DNA of 64,000 bases, from contig CALRPY020000020.1 in NCBI GenBank assembly GCA_943370145.1, positions 1 to 64,000 of the forward strand, written 5' to 3'. Of this stretch, positions 8,413-16,127 are shown piece by piece. The notes under the pieces were generated by a model, which worked only from the letters and a program-made list of their open reading frames with translations, was not told where the DNA came from and did not search any database. The first letter of the stretch is position 1. Every line of letters begins with the position of its first letter. The stretch is from Ga0077536 sp943370145. GTDB taxonomy: Bacteria; Pseudomonadota; Gammaproteobacteria; Ga0077536. A program made the position numbers and the translations under genes.

Positions 8413-9691
8413 CGCCATCGAACTCGATGAGCAGCATCGTGATGTCATCATCGCTGCGCCGGCCCTGGGCGATCAGCGCCGACACTATCGCCGGCAGGCG
8501 CGCGTCCGGGGCAAGGGCCGCGACATCGTCCAGCAGTTGACGCAGGCCCTCGAGACCGAGCTGGGCGCCCGCGGCATCGCGGGCTTCGGTCAAGCCGTCA
8601 GTGAAAAGATAAACACCGCCGCTGCCGACGGCCAGCGTGTCGACCGGGAAACCAAGGCCCGGCACGATACCGAGCGGCGGGACGCGCGCGACGAACCCGG
8701 CATGGCTACCGTCCCGGCGTCGCAGCAGCGGTGGCAGGTGCCCGCCATTGGCAAGGGTCAGCCGTCGCTCGCCCGGTTCGATGAAGCCGGCGACGATCGT
8801 CACGAACACGCCGTGCGACGACGTGTCGCAGAGTTCGTCATTGACCATGGCCAGCAGCTGGCCCGGGTCGGCGACAGTGCGCGCGAGGCAGCGCAACAGG
8901 CTCGTGGTCTTGGCCATCGACAGCGCGGCGTTGATGCCCTTGCCGGCCACGTCGCCGATGCTGAAGTAGATCCGGCCATCCGGCAGCCGCATGAAATCGT
9001 AGAAATCGCCGGACACTTCGTGCGCCGGCCGGTTGAGCCCCCGGATCGGCAGCGCCCCGGCGGAATCCGGCGGCAACAGGCCAAGCTGGATTTCGCGGGC
9101 CAGTTCGAGCTCCCTGCGCACGCGCTCCTGCTCGACCAACGCCGCGGCCATGCGCGCATTGTGTATGGCGAGCGCCGCCGCGGCGGCCACCGTCGTCGCG
9201 AGATGGACGTCGGCTGGGCCGAAACAGCCGTCGCCACCACGTTTGTTGAGCACTTCGAGCGCGCCGATGGCCCGGCCTTGCACCGCCAGTGGCGCGCACA
9301 GGACCGAGCGCGTGACGAAGCCGGTATGGCGATCGATATTCGCGGCGAAGCGCTCGCTGCGCCCGACGTCGCTGATGATTTGCACGCGCCCGGAACCGGC
9401 CGATTCGCCAACGATGCCCTCACTGGCGGCGAGCGTCAGGCCCGAGATGTCGATGGGCCCGGCACAGCGACGGCACGTGAGCGTGCCGCACGCGTCGTCC
9501 AGCAGAAAGATTGATGCAGCCTCGGCCTGGAGATGCACGACGATCCGCTCGACCGCGTGCTGCAGGGTTTCCTCCACGTCGAGCGAACTCGCGAAGTCCT
9601 GGATCAGGTCCGCAAGCATCGCGGCGAGCGTGCCGTCCGCATTCCCCAGCGCATCACGCATTCCGGGGACGGCGGCCGGTCGCGACATCAC
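8405..9691 (-). CDS. GAF-domain SpoIIE/RsbU-type PP2C phosphatase
   Basis: A 428-residue cytoplasmic protein. A GAF domain (about 25-180) senses a small ligand or redox state. A coiled linker ending in EIQLGLLPP (about 185-205) leads into a SpoIIE-type phosphatase (about 215-425). GDFYDF, DVAGKGINAAL, FTDGLTEA and DDITMLLIEF carry the metal-binding aspartates. In RsbU/RsbP systems this enzyme dephosphorylates the STAS antagonist, here encoded two genes downstream. Its ATG at 9691 overlaps the stop of the DUF1841 gene. Confidence 0.92.
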   Translation of the reverse strand: MMSRPAAVPGMRDALGNADGTLAAMLADLIQDFASSLDVEETLQHAVERIVVHLQAEAASIFLLDDACGTLTCRRCAGPIDISGLTLAASEGIVGESAGSGRVQIISDVGRSERFAANIDRHTGFVTRSVLCAPLAVQGRAIGALEVLNKRGGDGCFGPADVHLATTVAAAAALAIHNARMAAALVEQERVRRELELAREIQLGLLPPDSAGALPIRGLNRPAHEVSGDFYDFMRLPDGRIYFSIGDVAGKGINAALSMAKTTSLLRCLARTVADPGQLLAMVNDELCDTSSHGVFVTIVAGFIEPGERRLTLANGGHLPPLLRRRDGSHAGFVARVPPLGIVPGLGFPVDTLAVGSGGVYLFTDGLTEARDAAGAQLGLEGLRQLLDDVAALAPDARLPAIVSALIAQGRRSDDDITMLLIEFDGDA

Positions 9692-10119
9692 AGGCGGCCC
9701 AGGGCGGCCAGATAGGCCTCTTCATCGGGCATCCGCGACTCCTGCTGCGCCCGCCACAGAACTGCCGCAAGACACTCGATCATGCGGTGCTCGGCGAGGT
9801 GCTCGCCATCGGGACCGCCCGCCGCGGCGCACAGGCGGGCGTGGATTGCCCTGATGCCCGGTGGCCGGTCACTGCCGACCTGCTCGGCCAGCGCGATGTG
9901 CAGGCCCATGTGCAGGAAAGGGTTGTGCTCGGGTTCGTCACGGCCGAAATCCTGGCCAAGCAGGCGCTCACCATCTCGCAGCAACTCGTGATACTCGGGA
10001 TGGCGCTCGATGACGCGCGCAATCATCGCCTCGAGGGGCGCCAGCGGGGTCCGTTCGTTCAGTTTGCGCCACACCTCGAGGAAGTAGCGCCGGGCACCGT
10101 CACGATTGTCGACGAACAT
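9688..10119 (-). CDS. DUF1841 family protein
   Basis: A 143-residue protein with the DUF1841 pattern: an N-terminal RRYFLEVWRKL helix, ERHPEYHELL, and a central NPFLHMGLHIALAEQ motif. The family is found in Beta- and Gammaproteobacteria, often beside nth and rnfB, and has no assigned function. It sits 9 bases after nth and overlaps the phosphatase start, so it forms a bridge between the housekeeping genes and the partner-switching module. No membrane segments or cofactor motifs are visible. Confidence 0.88.
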   Translation of the reverse strand: MFVDNRDGARRYFLEVWRKLNERTPLAPLEAMIARVIERHPEYHELLRDGERLLGQDFGRDEPEHNPFLHMGLHIALAEQVGSDRPPGIRAIHARLCAAAGGPDGEHLAEHRMIECLAAVLWRAQQESRMPDEEAYLAALGRL

Positions 10120-10128
10120 TGACTGTCC

Positions 10129-10800
10129 TCATCCGGCTGCGCGGCCGCCGGACCCTGTCCGCCCAGCATAGCCAGATTTGTCGGGCCATTCACACAGGTC
10201 CGCAATAGGGCAATCGCCACAGCGCGGACTGCGCGCGGTGCAGACATAGCGACCATGCAGGATGAGCCAGTGATGGGCATCGCGCAGGTAACGCGCCGGG
10301 ATGATCGCGAGCAGACCGCGCTCGACCTCCAGCGGGGTCCTGCCGGGCGCCAGCCCGATGCGGTTGCCGAGACGGAAGATGTGGGTGTCGACGGCGAGCG
10401 TCGGCTCCCCGAACGCGACGTTGAGCACGACATTGGCCGTCTTGCGCCCGACGCCAGGCAGGGCTTCCAGCGCGGCCCGCTCGCGCGGCACCTCGCCGCC
10501 GTGCTGTTCGGCCAGCGCACGGCAGGTCGCCATGATGTGCCGCGCCTTCGAGTTGAAGAGCCCGATGGTCTTGATGTGGGATTTGAGCCCCTCCTCGCCC
10601 AGCGCGAGGATCCCGGCCGGCGTGCGCGCCTGTGCGAACAGGCCCGCGGTTGCCTTGTTGACGCTGACGTCGGTCGCCTGCGCCGACAGGATCACGGCAA
10701 TCAGCAATTCGAACGGCGAGGAATAGACGAGTTCGGTGACCGGCGCGGGATTGCGTGCCGCGAGCCGCTTGAAGATGGCGCCTGCCCGTCGCTTGTCCAT
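10129..10800 (-). CDS. nth: Endonuclease III (base-excision DNA glycosylase/AP lyase)
   Basis: A 223-residue protein close to the family length (E. coli 211). The helix-hairpin-helix ALPGVGRKTANVVLN holds the catalytic lysine, VDTHIFRLGNR holds the catalytic aspartate, and the C-terminal Cys-x6-Cys-x2-Cys-x5-Cys cluster (CTARSPRCGDCPIADLC) binds 4Fe-4S. It removes oxidised pyrimidines and cleaves the AP site. The ATG at 10800 shares its A with the TGA of the rnfB-like gene, so the two are translationally coupled. A TTG one codon upstream is less likely. Confidence 0.97.
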   Translation of the reverse strand: MDKRRAGAIFKRLAARNPAPVTELVYSSPFELLIAVILSAQATDVSVNKATAGLFAQARTPAGILALGEEGLKSHIKTIGLFNSKARHIMATCRALAEQHGGEVPRERAALEALPGVGRKTANVVLNVAFGEPTLAVDTHIFRLGNRIGLAPGRTPLEVERGLLAIIPARYLRDAHHWLILHGRYVCTARSPRCGDCPIADLCEWPDKSGYAGRTGSGGRAAG

Positions 10801-11717
10801 CAATCTTGTGCCGTGTCCTGCCGCGGGCCGCGGGCGCGCACCCGGGCGAGCGCGGCGGCGATGCCCGCGTGCGCCTCGTCGCGTCCGGCAGGTGGCTGCA
10901 CCAGCTGCACCGCCGGCTCGCCCTCGCCCCGGGCCAGGCGTCGTTGCCGCGCGAGCTGGCGTTCGATCGCATGGGCCGCGTCGGCGGCCAGCGTGGACAG
11001 CGCGCCGACCAGCGCCTTGCCGTGCACGAAGTGCGCGCTCAGCGGGATGTCGACAGGGCAGGCCTCATCGCAGGCCCGGCATTCCGTGCAGCGCGCAAGC
11101 CCGAGTGCCTGTGCGGCATCCGTATCGAGCTCGCGCAGGCGCGCGGCGAGCGCGCGCGGGTCGAGCCCGCTGGGGCAGGCGGTCGCGCAGTCGCCGCAGG
11201 CGGTGCACGCGTCCAGCGACGGGCCGTTGGCGATGGCCCTGGCCGCCGGGCTGTCGGCCGCCGGCCACGTCCTCGCGACCCGCTCGAGATCGATGCAATC
11301 GACGGGGCACGGCGGCAGGCACAGGCCGCACCCCGTGCAGTCATCGGTGAGCACGCCGTGCAGCTGGCGCGGCGCGCCGAGAATGGCGTCCGTGGGACAC
11401 GCGTCGATGCATTTAGTGCAGCCGATGCAGTCCTCGGGGCGAACAAGGGCCCGCAGTGGCGGCGGCACGGGTGCGAGGAAATCGGCTGGCGAAACCTCGT
11501 CGCTGACGCCCAGGGTCTCAGCGAGGCGGCGGCGCAGCGCGGGTCCGCCGGGCGCACAGGCATCCGGCCTCGCACTCCCATCGGCGACCGCTTCGGCGTA
11601 CGGGGCGCACCCCGCATACCCGCACTGGCGGCACTGTGTCTGCGGCAGCAGGGCATGCAGTTCCGCGACCAGCCATCGCCGCGGGCCGTGGGTCGACGAG
11701 GTGGAGGCGTCGGACAT
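10800..11717 (-). CDS. RnfB-like ferredoxin fused to an RnfC-like ferredoxin domain
   Basis: A 305-residue soluble iron-sulfur protein. Residues about 15-60 form the RnfB-type 4Fe-4S domain (QCRQCGYAGCAPYAEA). Residues about 105-160 form a 2x[4Fe-4S] ferredoxin (CIGCTKCIDACP and CTGCGLCLPPCP). A further pair, CTACGDCATACP and CTECRACDEACP (about 180-240), followed by a charged helix, resembles the ferredoxin part of RnfC. The N-terminal membrane helix usual for RnfB is missing, and no rnfA/C/D/G/E genes are nearby. Position next to nth recalls rnfB-nth pairs in other Proteobacteria. Likely an electron carrier; the partner is unknown. Confidence 0.85.
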   Translation of the reverse strand: MSDASTSSTHGPRRWLVAELHALLPQTQCRQCGYAGCAPYAEAVADGSARPDACAPGGPALRRRLAETLGVSDEVSPADFLAPVPPPLRALVRPEDCIGCTKCIDACPTDAILGAPRQLHGVLTDDCTGCGLCLPPCPVDCIDLERVARTWPAADSPAARAIANGPSLDACTACGDCATACPSGLDPRALAARLRELDTDAAQALGLARCTECRACDEACPVDIPLSAHFVHGKALVGALSTLAADAAHAIERQLARQRRLARGEGEPAVQLVQPPAGRDEAHAGIAAALARVRARGPRQDTAQD

Positions 11718-11747
11718 CGCGCGGCCCGGAAACGGCCTGGCCGGCGC

Positions 11748-13781
11748 CTACTTGACGCGCATGCCGGGGGCGGCCCCCTCGTCGGCATCGAGCAGGAAGA
11801 TCCCGGGGCCGTCGCCGCTCGCGGCCAGCACCATGCCCTCCGACACGCCGAAGCGCATCTTGCGCGGGGCCAGGTTGGCAACGACGACGACGAGGCGACC
11901 GACCAGCGCAGCGGGCTCGTAGGCCGACTTGATGCCGGCGAAGACATTGCGGCGCGAGTCGCCCAGATCCAGTTCGAGCTGCACGAGCTTGTCAGCGCCA
12001 TCGACCGGCCGTGCGTCGGCGACCCGGGCAATGCGCAGGTCTATCTTCGCGAAGTCGTCGATCGAGATGGACGGCGTGGCCGCGGCCGCGGCCGGGGTCG
12101 CGGCGGGTGCCGGCGCGGCGTCGGGCGCGGGCGTCGTGGCGGCTTTCGTCGAATCAGTCATGGCTTGCACCTTGAGGGGGTCGATACGGGTGATGAGGGG
12201 GACATAGGGCGCGATGCCGTCGTCGCCCCAGTGCTGCGCGAGCGACGACCATTGCAGCGGCGCACAGCGCAGGAATTCCTCGGCGGCCGCGACGAGCGTC
12301 GGCAGCACCGGCTTGAGATAGATCATCAGCAGGCGGAACGCGCGCAGGCCGGTCGAGCACACACGCTGCAGTTCCGGCATGGCGCCCGGATCCTTCGCCA
12401 GCACCCAGGGCTTGCGGCGGTCGACGTACTGGTTGATGCCGTCCGCCAGCGCCATGACGTCGCGCATCGCCCGCGCATAGTCGCGCGCTTCAAAGCTCTG
12501 CGCGATCGCGTCGGCAGCCTCCAGCAGTTGGGCGAGCAGTGCCGGATCGTCGTCATCGGGCGCGAGCCGGCCGTCGAACTGCCGGGTGATGAAACCGGCG
12601 CAGCGGCTCGCGATGTTGACGACCTTGCCGACGAGGTCGGCATTCACCCGAAGCTGGAAATCCTCGAGGTTGAGATCGATGTCGTCGATCGCGGGCGCGA
12701 GCTTGGCCGCGAAGTAGTAGCGCAGGTACTCGGGGTTCAGGTGATCGAGGTAGGTCCGGGCGGTGATGAAGGTCCCCCGCGATTTCGACATCTTGTGGCC
12801 GTCGACGGTCAGGAAGCCGTGGACGAACACATTCGTCGGCAGGCGGAAGCCGGCGCCCTCCAGCATCGCCGGCCAGAACAGCGTGTGGAAATACATGATG
12901 TCCTTGCCGATGAAGTGATACATCTCGGCAGTGCTGTCGCGGCCGACGAAGGCATCGAAATCGAGCCCCAGGCGCGTGCACAGATTGCGGAAGCTCGCGA
13001 AATAGCCGATCGGCGCGTCGAGCCACACATAGAAATACTTGCCCGGGAAGCCGGGGATCTCGAAGCCGAAGTAAGGCGCGTCGCGCGAGATGTCCCAATC
13101 CTGCAGCCCGGACTCGAACCACTCGTTGAGCTTGTTGACGACGCCGGACTGCAGGTCGTTGCGCTCGAGCCAGTCGCGCAGCACGCGCTCGAAGTCGCCG
13201 AGCCGGAAGAACACGTGCTCGCTCTCGCGCAGTTCCGGCGTGACGCCGGTCAGCGCCGAGACCGGATCGATCAGGTCGGTCGGCGCGTAGGTCGCGCCAC
13301 AGTGCTCGCAGCTGTCGCCGTACTGATCCGGCGTCGCGCAGCGCGGGCACTTGCCCTTGATGAACCGGTCCGGCAGGAACATCTGCTTCACCGGATCGTA
13401 GGCCTGGCGGATGGCGCGTGTCGTGGTGTGCCCCGCGTCGCGCAGTCGGGTGTAGATCAGCGCGGAGATCTCGCGGTTCTCCGGCGAGTGGGTCGTGTAG
13501 TAGTTGTCGAAGCCGATCGAGAAGCCTGCGAAATCAGCGCGATGGGATTGCCAGACGCGCTCGATCAGGGTCTCCGGGCTCACGCCCTCCTGCTCGGCCT
13601 TCAGCATGATCGGCGTGCCGTGCGCATCGTCGGCGCAGACGTACCAGCACTCGTGGCCGCGCATCTTCTGGAACCGGACCCAGATGTCGGTCTGGATGTA
13701 TTCGACGAGATGCCCGAGGTGAATGGGCCCGTTGGCGTAAGGCAGCGCGCTGGTGACCAGCATGCGGCGCGAATTGTTCAT
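11748..13781 (-). CDS. metG: Methionine--tRNA ligase
   Basis: Starting at the ATG of MNNSRRMLVTS gives 677 residues, the same length as E. coli MetRS. An upstream in-frame start at 13841 would add 20 low-complexity residues and is less likely. The HIGH-type motif is in PYANGPIHLGH, the zinc knuckle in CPRCATPDQYGDSCEHC and the KMSKS loop in DGHKMSKSRGTF. The anticodon-binding helical domain follows. An Ala/Pro-rich linker (about 550-580) leads to the C-terminal tRNA-binding OB fold (about 580-677) that serves as dimerisation domain. It charges initiator and elongator tRNA-Met. It heads the minus-strand run, divergent from apbC. Confidence 0.98.
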   Translation of the reverse strand: MNNSRRMLVTSALPYANGPIHLGHLVEYIQTDIWVRFQKMRGHECWYVCADDAHGTPIMLKAEQEGVSPETLIERVWQSHRADFAGFSIGFDNYYTTHSPENREISALIYTRLRDAGHTTTRAIRQAYDPVKQMFLPDRFIKGKCPRCATPDQYGDSCEHCGATYAPTDLIDPVSALTGVTPELRESEHVFFRLGDFERVLRDWLERNDLQSGVVNKLNEWFESGLQDWDISRDAPYFGFEIPGFPGKYFYVWLDAPIGYFASFRNLCTRLGLDFDAFVGRDSTAEMYHFIGKDIMYFHTLFWPAMLEGAGFRLPTNVFVHGFLTVDGHKMSKSRGTFITARTYLDHLNPEYLRYYFAAKLAPAIDDIDLNLEDFQLRVNADLVGKVVNIASRCAGFITRQFDGRLAPDDDDPALLAQLLEAADAIAQSFEARDYARAMRDVMALADGINQYVDRRKPWVLAKDPGAMPELQRVCSTGLRAFRLLMIYLKPVLPTLVAAAEEFLRCAPLQWSSLAQHWGDDGIAPYVPLITRIDPLKVQAMTDSTKAATTPAPDAAPAPAATPAAAAATPSISIDDFAKIDLRIARVADARPVDGADKLVQLELDLGDSRRNVFAGIKSAYEPAALVGRLVVVVANLAPRKMRFGVSEGMVLAASGDGPGIFLLDADEGAAPGMRVK

Positions 13782-13986
13782 GGCGACTCCGGGACGACTC
13801 GCTCGTGATGCGTGGTTACTGGGGAAATCGCGCCGGGGCACGGGGGCCTACCGCCAGCCCCGGCGACTCGAACAGCGCGTCGAATAGGGCCGCAAAGTTA
13901 GCATTTACCGCGCTCAGTGTCATGAATGGCGCGGCCCGTCGATCCTGTACAATCGCCGCCATCTCAGCAGCAGGACATCGACTCCC

Positions 13987-15075
13987 ATGACGGTTACGGC
14001 AGCACAAATCGAGCAGGCATTGCAGGGTTATATCGACCCCTACCTAGGCTGCGACGTGGTCAAGGCAGGCATGATCAAATCGATCGACATCTCGGCCGAG
14101 CGCACTCTGATCGCCGTGGAGGCCGGCTTCCCGACCGCCGGCTACGGCGCCCGGCTCTGCACCGCGCTCGCGGAAGCCGTCGCCACCGTGGCGGGCGCGG
14201 CGCCAGCCGAGATTGCGCTGGACACGAAAATCGTAACCCACGCCGTCCAGAAGGGGGTCAAGCCCCTGCCGGGCGTCCGCAACACGATCGCCGTGGCGTC
14301 CGGCAAGGGTGGCGTCGGCAAGTCGACGACGGCGGTGAACCTCGCCCTCGCCCTGCACCGGGAAGGCGCCAGCGTCGGCCTGCTCGACGCCGACATCTAC
14401 GGCCCCAGCCAGCCGCGCATGCTCGGCTGCCCGGGCCGGCCCGACTCGCGCGACGGCAAGTCCATGGAGCCGAAACTGGCGCACGGCATCCAGTGCATCT
14501 CGATCGGACACCTCGTCGAAGAGGACACGCCGATGATCTGGCGCGGCCCGATGGCGACCAGCGCGCTGGAACAACTGCTGCGCGAAACCAACTGGCACGA
14601 TCTCGACTATCTGGTGATCGACCTGCCGCCGGGCACCGGGGACATCCAGCTGACGCTGTGCCAGAAGATTCCGGTCAGTGGCGCCGTGATCGTCACCACC
14701 CCGCAGGACATCGCGCTGCTCGACGCGCGCAAGGGCCTCAAGATGTTCGAGAAGGTCGACGTGCCCGTGCTCGGCATCGTCGAGAACATGAGCCTCCACG
14801 TGTGCTCGAACTGCGGTCATGTCGAGCACATCTTCGGCGCCGGCGGCGGCGCGTCGATGGCGCAACAGTACGGCGTGGACCTGCTGGGCTCGCTGCCGCT
14901 CGACATCCGGATCCGCGAGGGCGTCGACAACGGCAGGCCGACCGTCGCGGTCGATCCGGATTCCCGCGCGACGCAGGAATACTGCGAAATCGCGCGCAAG
15001 GTCGCCGCGAAACTCGCACTGCGGGCGAAGGACTATTCGAGCCGCTTCCCCAACATCGTCATCAAGAACAGCTGA
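13987..15075 (+). CDS. apbC: Iron-sulfur cluster carrier protein ApbC/Mrp
   Basis: A 362-residue P-loop ATPase. An N-terminal MIP18/DUF59 domain (about 1-90) precedes the Mrp/NBP35 ATPase with the deviant Walker A GKGGVGKST, the DIYGPSQPRML strand, and VIDLPPGTGD. A C-terminal CSNCGH gives the CxxC that bridges a transferable 4Fe-4S cluster between monomers. It is divergent from metG, an arrangement common in Gammaproteobacteria, and is followed 20 bases later by dcd. A TACAAT hexamer at 13948-13953 is a possible -10 element. Confidence 0.95.
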   Translation: MTVTAAQIEQALQGYIDPYLGCDVVKAGMIKSIDISAERTLIAVEAGFPTAGYGARLCTALAEAVATVAGAAPAEIALDTKIVTHAVQKGVKPLPGVRNTIAVASGKGGVGKSTTAVNLALALHREGASVGLLDADIYGPSQPRMLGCPGRPDSRDGKSMEPKLAHGIQCISIGHLVEEDTPMIWRGPMATSALEQLLRETNWHDLDYLVIDLPPGTGDIQLTLCQKIPVSGAVIVTTPQDIALLDARKGLKMFEKVDVPVLGIVENMSLHVCSNCGHVEHIFGAGGGASMAQQYGVDLLGSLPLDIRIREGVDNGRPTVAVDPDSRATQEYCEIARKVAAKLALRAKDYSSRFPNIVIKNS

Positions 15076-15095
15076 CCCGCGGACAGGTTGACCTC

Positions 15096-15662
15096 ATGCC
15101 GATAAAAGCCGACAGCTGGATCAAGCACATGGCCCGCACCCAGGGCCTCATCGAGCCGTTCGAGCCGGAGCAGGTCCGGGAGGTCGCGGGCAGGCGCGTC
15201 ATTTCCTACGGCACGTCGAGCTACGGCTACGACATTCGCTGCGCACCGGAATTCAAGGTCTTCACGAATGTCCACTCGGTGGTGGTCGATCCGAAGGCCT
15301 TCGATCCGCAGAGCTTCGTCGACATCAATGCCGACGTCTGCATCATCCCGCCGAACTCCTTCGCGCTCGCGCGCACGGTCGAGTACTTCAGGATTCCGCG
15401 CAACATCCTGACGATCTGCCTCGGCAAGTCGACCTATGCGCGCTGCGGCATCATCGTCAACGTGACGCCGCTCGAACCGGAATGGGAAGGCCACGTCACG
15501 CTGGAATTCTCGAACACCACGCCGCTGCCGGCGAGAATCTACGCCAACGAAGGCGTGGCGCAGGTGTTGTTCCTGGAGTCGGACCAGGCCTGCGACGTGT
15601 CCTACCGCGACCGCGGCGGCAAGTACCAGGGCCAGCTCGGCGTCACCCTGCCCAGGGCCTGA
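15096..15662 (+). CDS. dcd: dCTP deaminase
   Basis: A 188-residue homotrimeric dCTP deaminase that makes dUTP for thymidylate synthesis. Diagnostic segments are SYGTSSYGYDIR, LGKSTYARCG (nucleotide-binding P-loop-like turn), the catalytic Glu region in EPEWEGHVTLEFSNTT, and EGVAQVLFLE. The ATG at 15096 lies 20 bases after apbC and the length matches E. coli (193). The product links to thyA and folA at 34-35.6 kb. The 3' end lies inside a stem-loop shared with the converging TusA-like gene. Confidence 0.97.
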   Translation: MPIKADSWIKHMARTQGLIEPFEPEQVREVAGRRVISYGTSSYGYDIRCAPEFKVFTNVHSVVVDPKAFDPQSFVDINADVCIIPPNSFALARTVEYFRIPRNILTICLGKSTYARCGIIVNVTPLEPEWEGHVTLEFSNTTPLPARIYANEGVAQVLFLESDQACDVSYRDRGGKYQGQLGVTLPRA

Positions 15663-15680
15663 ACGGGCCGCCGTTCAGGC
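15657..15680. terminator. Stem-loop spanning both stop codons of dcd and the TusA-like gene
   Basis: A perfect 10-bp stem (GCCTGAACGG / CCGTTCAGGC) with a GCCG tetraloop. The left arm contains the TGA of dcd and the right arm the TGA of the minus-strand gene. There is no T-tract, so it may act as an RNA 3'-end stabiliser or a Rho-assisted terminator rather than a classical intrinsic terminator. Confidence 0.55.
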
Positions 15681-15923
15681 GCGCGTCAGCCGGCAGGTGA
15701 TGACGCCGCCGGCATCCCTTGCGACGGACAGCTGGTAACCCGCCTGCCGGGCGAACTTGCCGACGTCCACGACGCTGTCCTCGTCGGTGGTGAGCAGCGC
15801 GAGTTCGACGGCCGCGGGATGGGTTGCCGCCGCCCGCTTCAACTTGAGCAGGGGCAAGGGGCAGTTGAGTCCGCACGCGTCGACAGTCAGGGGCGCCGAA
15901 TCCCCAACGGCAGCGTCGCTCAT
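15675..15923 (-). CDS. TusA-family sulfurtransferase-like protein
   Basis: An 82-residue protein from the ATG of MSDAAVG. The TusA/SirA signature VDACGLNCPLPLLKLKRA holds the CPxP cysteine that carries persulfide sulfur. The beta-alpha-beta-alpha-beta length fits the family. TusA paralogs deliver sulfur for tRNA thiolation, molybdopterin or other cofactors; which of these cannot be told here because no tusBCD or other sulfur gene is adjacent. A longer start at 15977 adds a Pro/Gly-rich segment unlike the family. Confidence 0.85.
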   Translation of the reverse strand: MSDAAVGDSAPLTVDACGLNCPLPLLKLKRAAATHPAAVELALLTTDEDSVVDVGKFARQAGYQLSVARDAGGVITCRLTRA

Positions 15924-16028
15924 TGCCAGCCCCGGGGGCGGCGCCGCCGGGTCGCCGACGGTGCGGCGGCGGCCCACGCTCTTTTCTTCACGATCGCTCG
16001 AATGAAGGCTGCTATCTCATTGAGTTGG

Positions 16029-16056
16029 TTGTCATTGACTGTTTGAGCGCTATGAT
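16029..16056 (+). promoter_or_regulatory. Sigma-70-type promoter for the response regulator
   Basis: TTGTCA at 16029-16034, a 16-base spacer and TATGAT at 16051-16056 match the -35/-10 consensus with one mismatch each. Transcription would begin near 16063, leaving a leader of about 65 bases. The surrounding 16005-16060 stretch is AT-richer than its flanks. Confidence 0.55.
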
Positions 16057-16127
16057 ACCGGGGGGCGGGTCGCATCCCTCCCAGCTACGCGCAGCCGCGC
16101 CATTTGAAAGCCGAAGGGAGACCGGTC

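Noticed and set aside
10806..13808. 1000-residue plus-strand open frame opposite metG and the rnfB-like gene
   Set aside because: Both minus-strand genes are complete with all catalytic motifs. The opposite frame is low-complexity Arg/Ala/Glu-rich sequence typical of antisense frames in high-GC DNA.
13782..13841. 20-residue N-terminal extension of metG
   Set aside because: Start at 13781 gives the E. coli length and the conserved MxxxSALPYANGP opening; the extension is low-complexity.
16035..16056. Alternative promoter TTGACT ... TATGAT for the response regulator
   Set aside because: The TTGACT to TATGAT spacing is only 10 bases. The TTGTCA box at 16029 gives a proper 16-base spacer.
16104..16127. 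Upstream TTG start for the response regulator
   Set aside because: The receiver domain begins right after the second TTG (16128), which has the AAGGGAG site at correct spacing, so the first is unlikely to be used.
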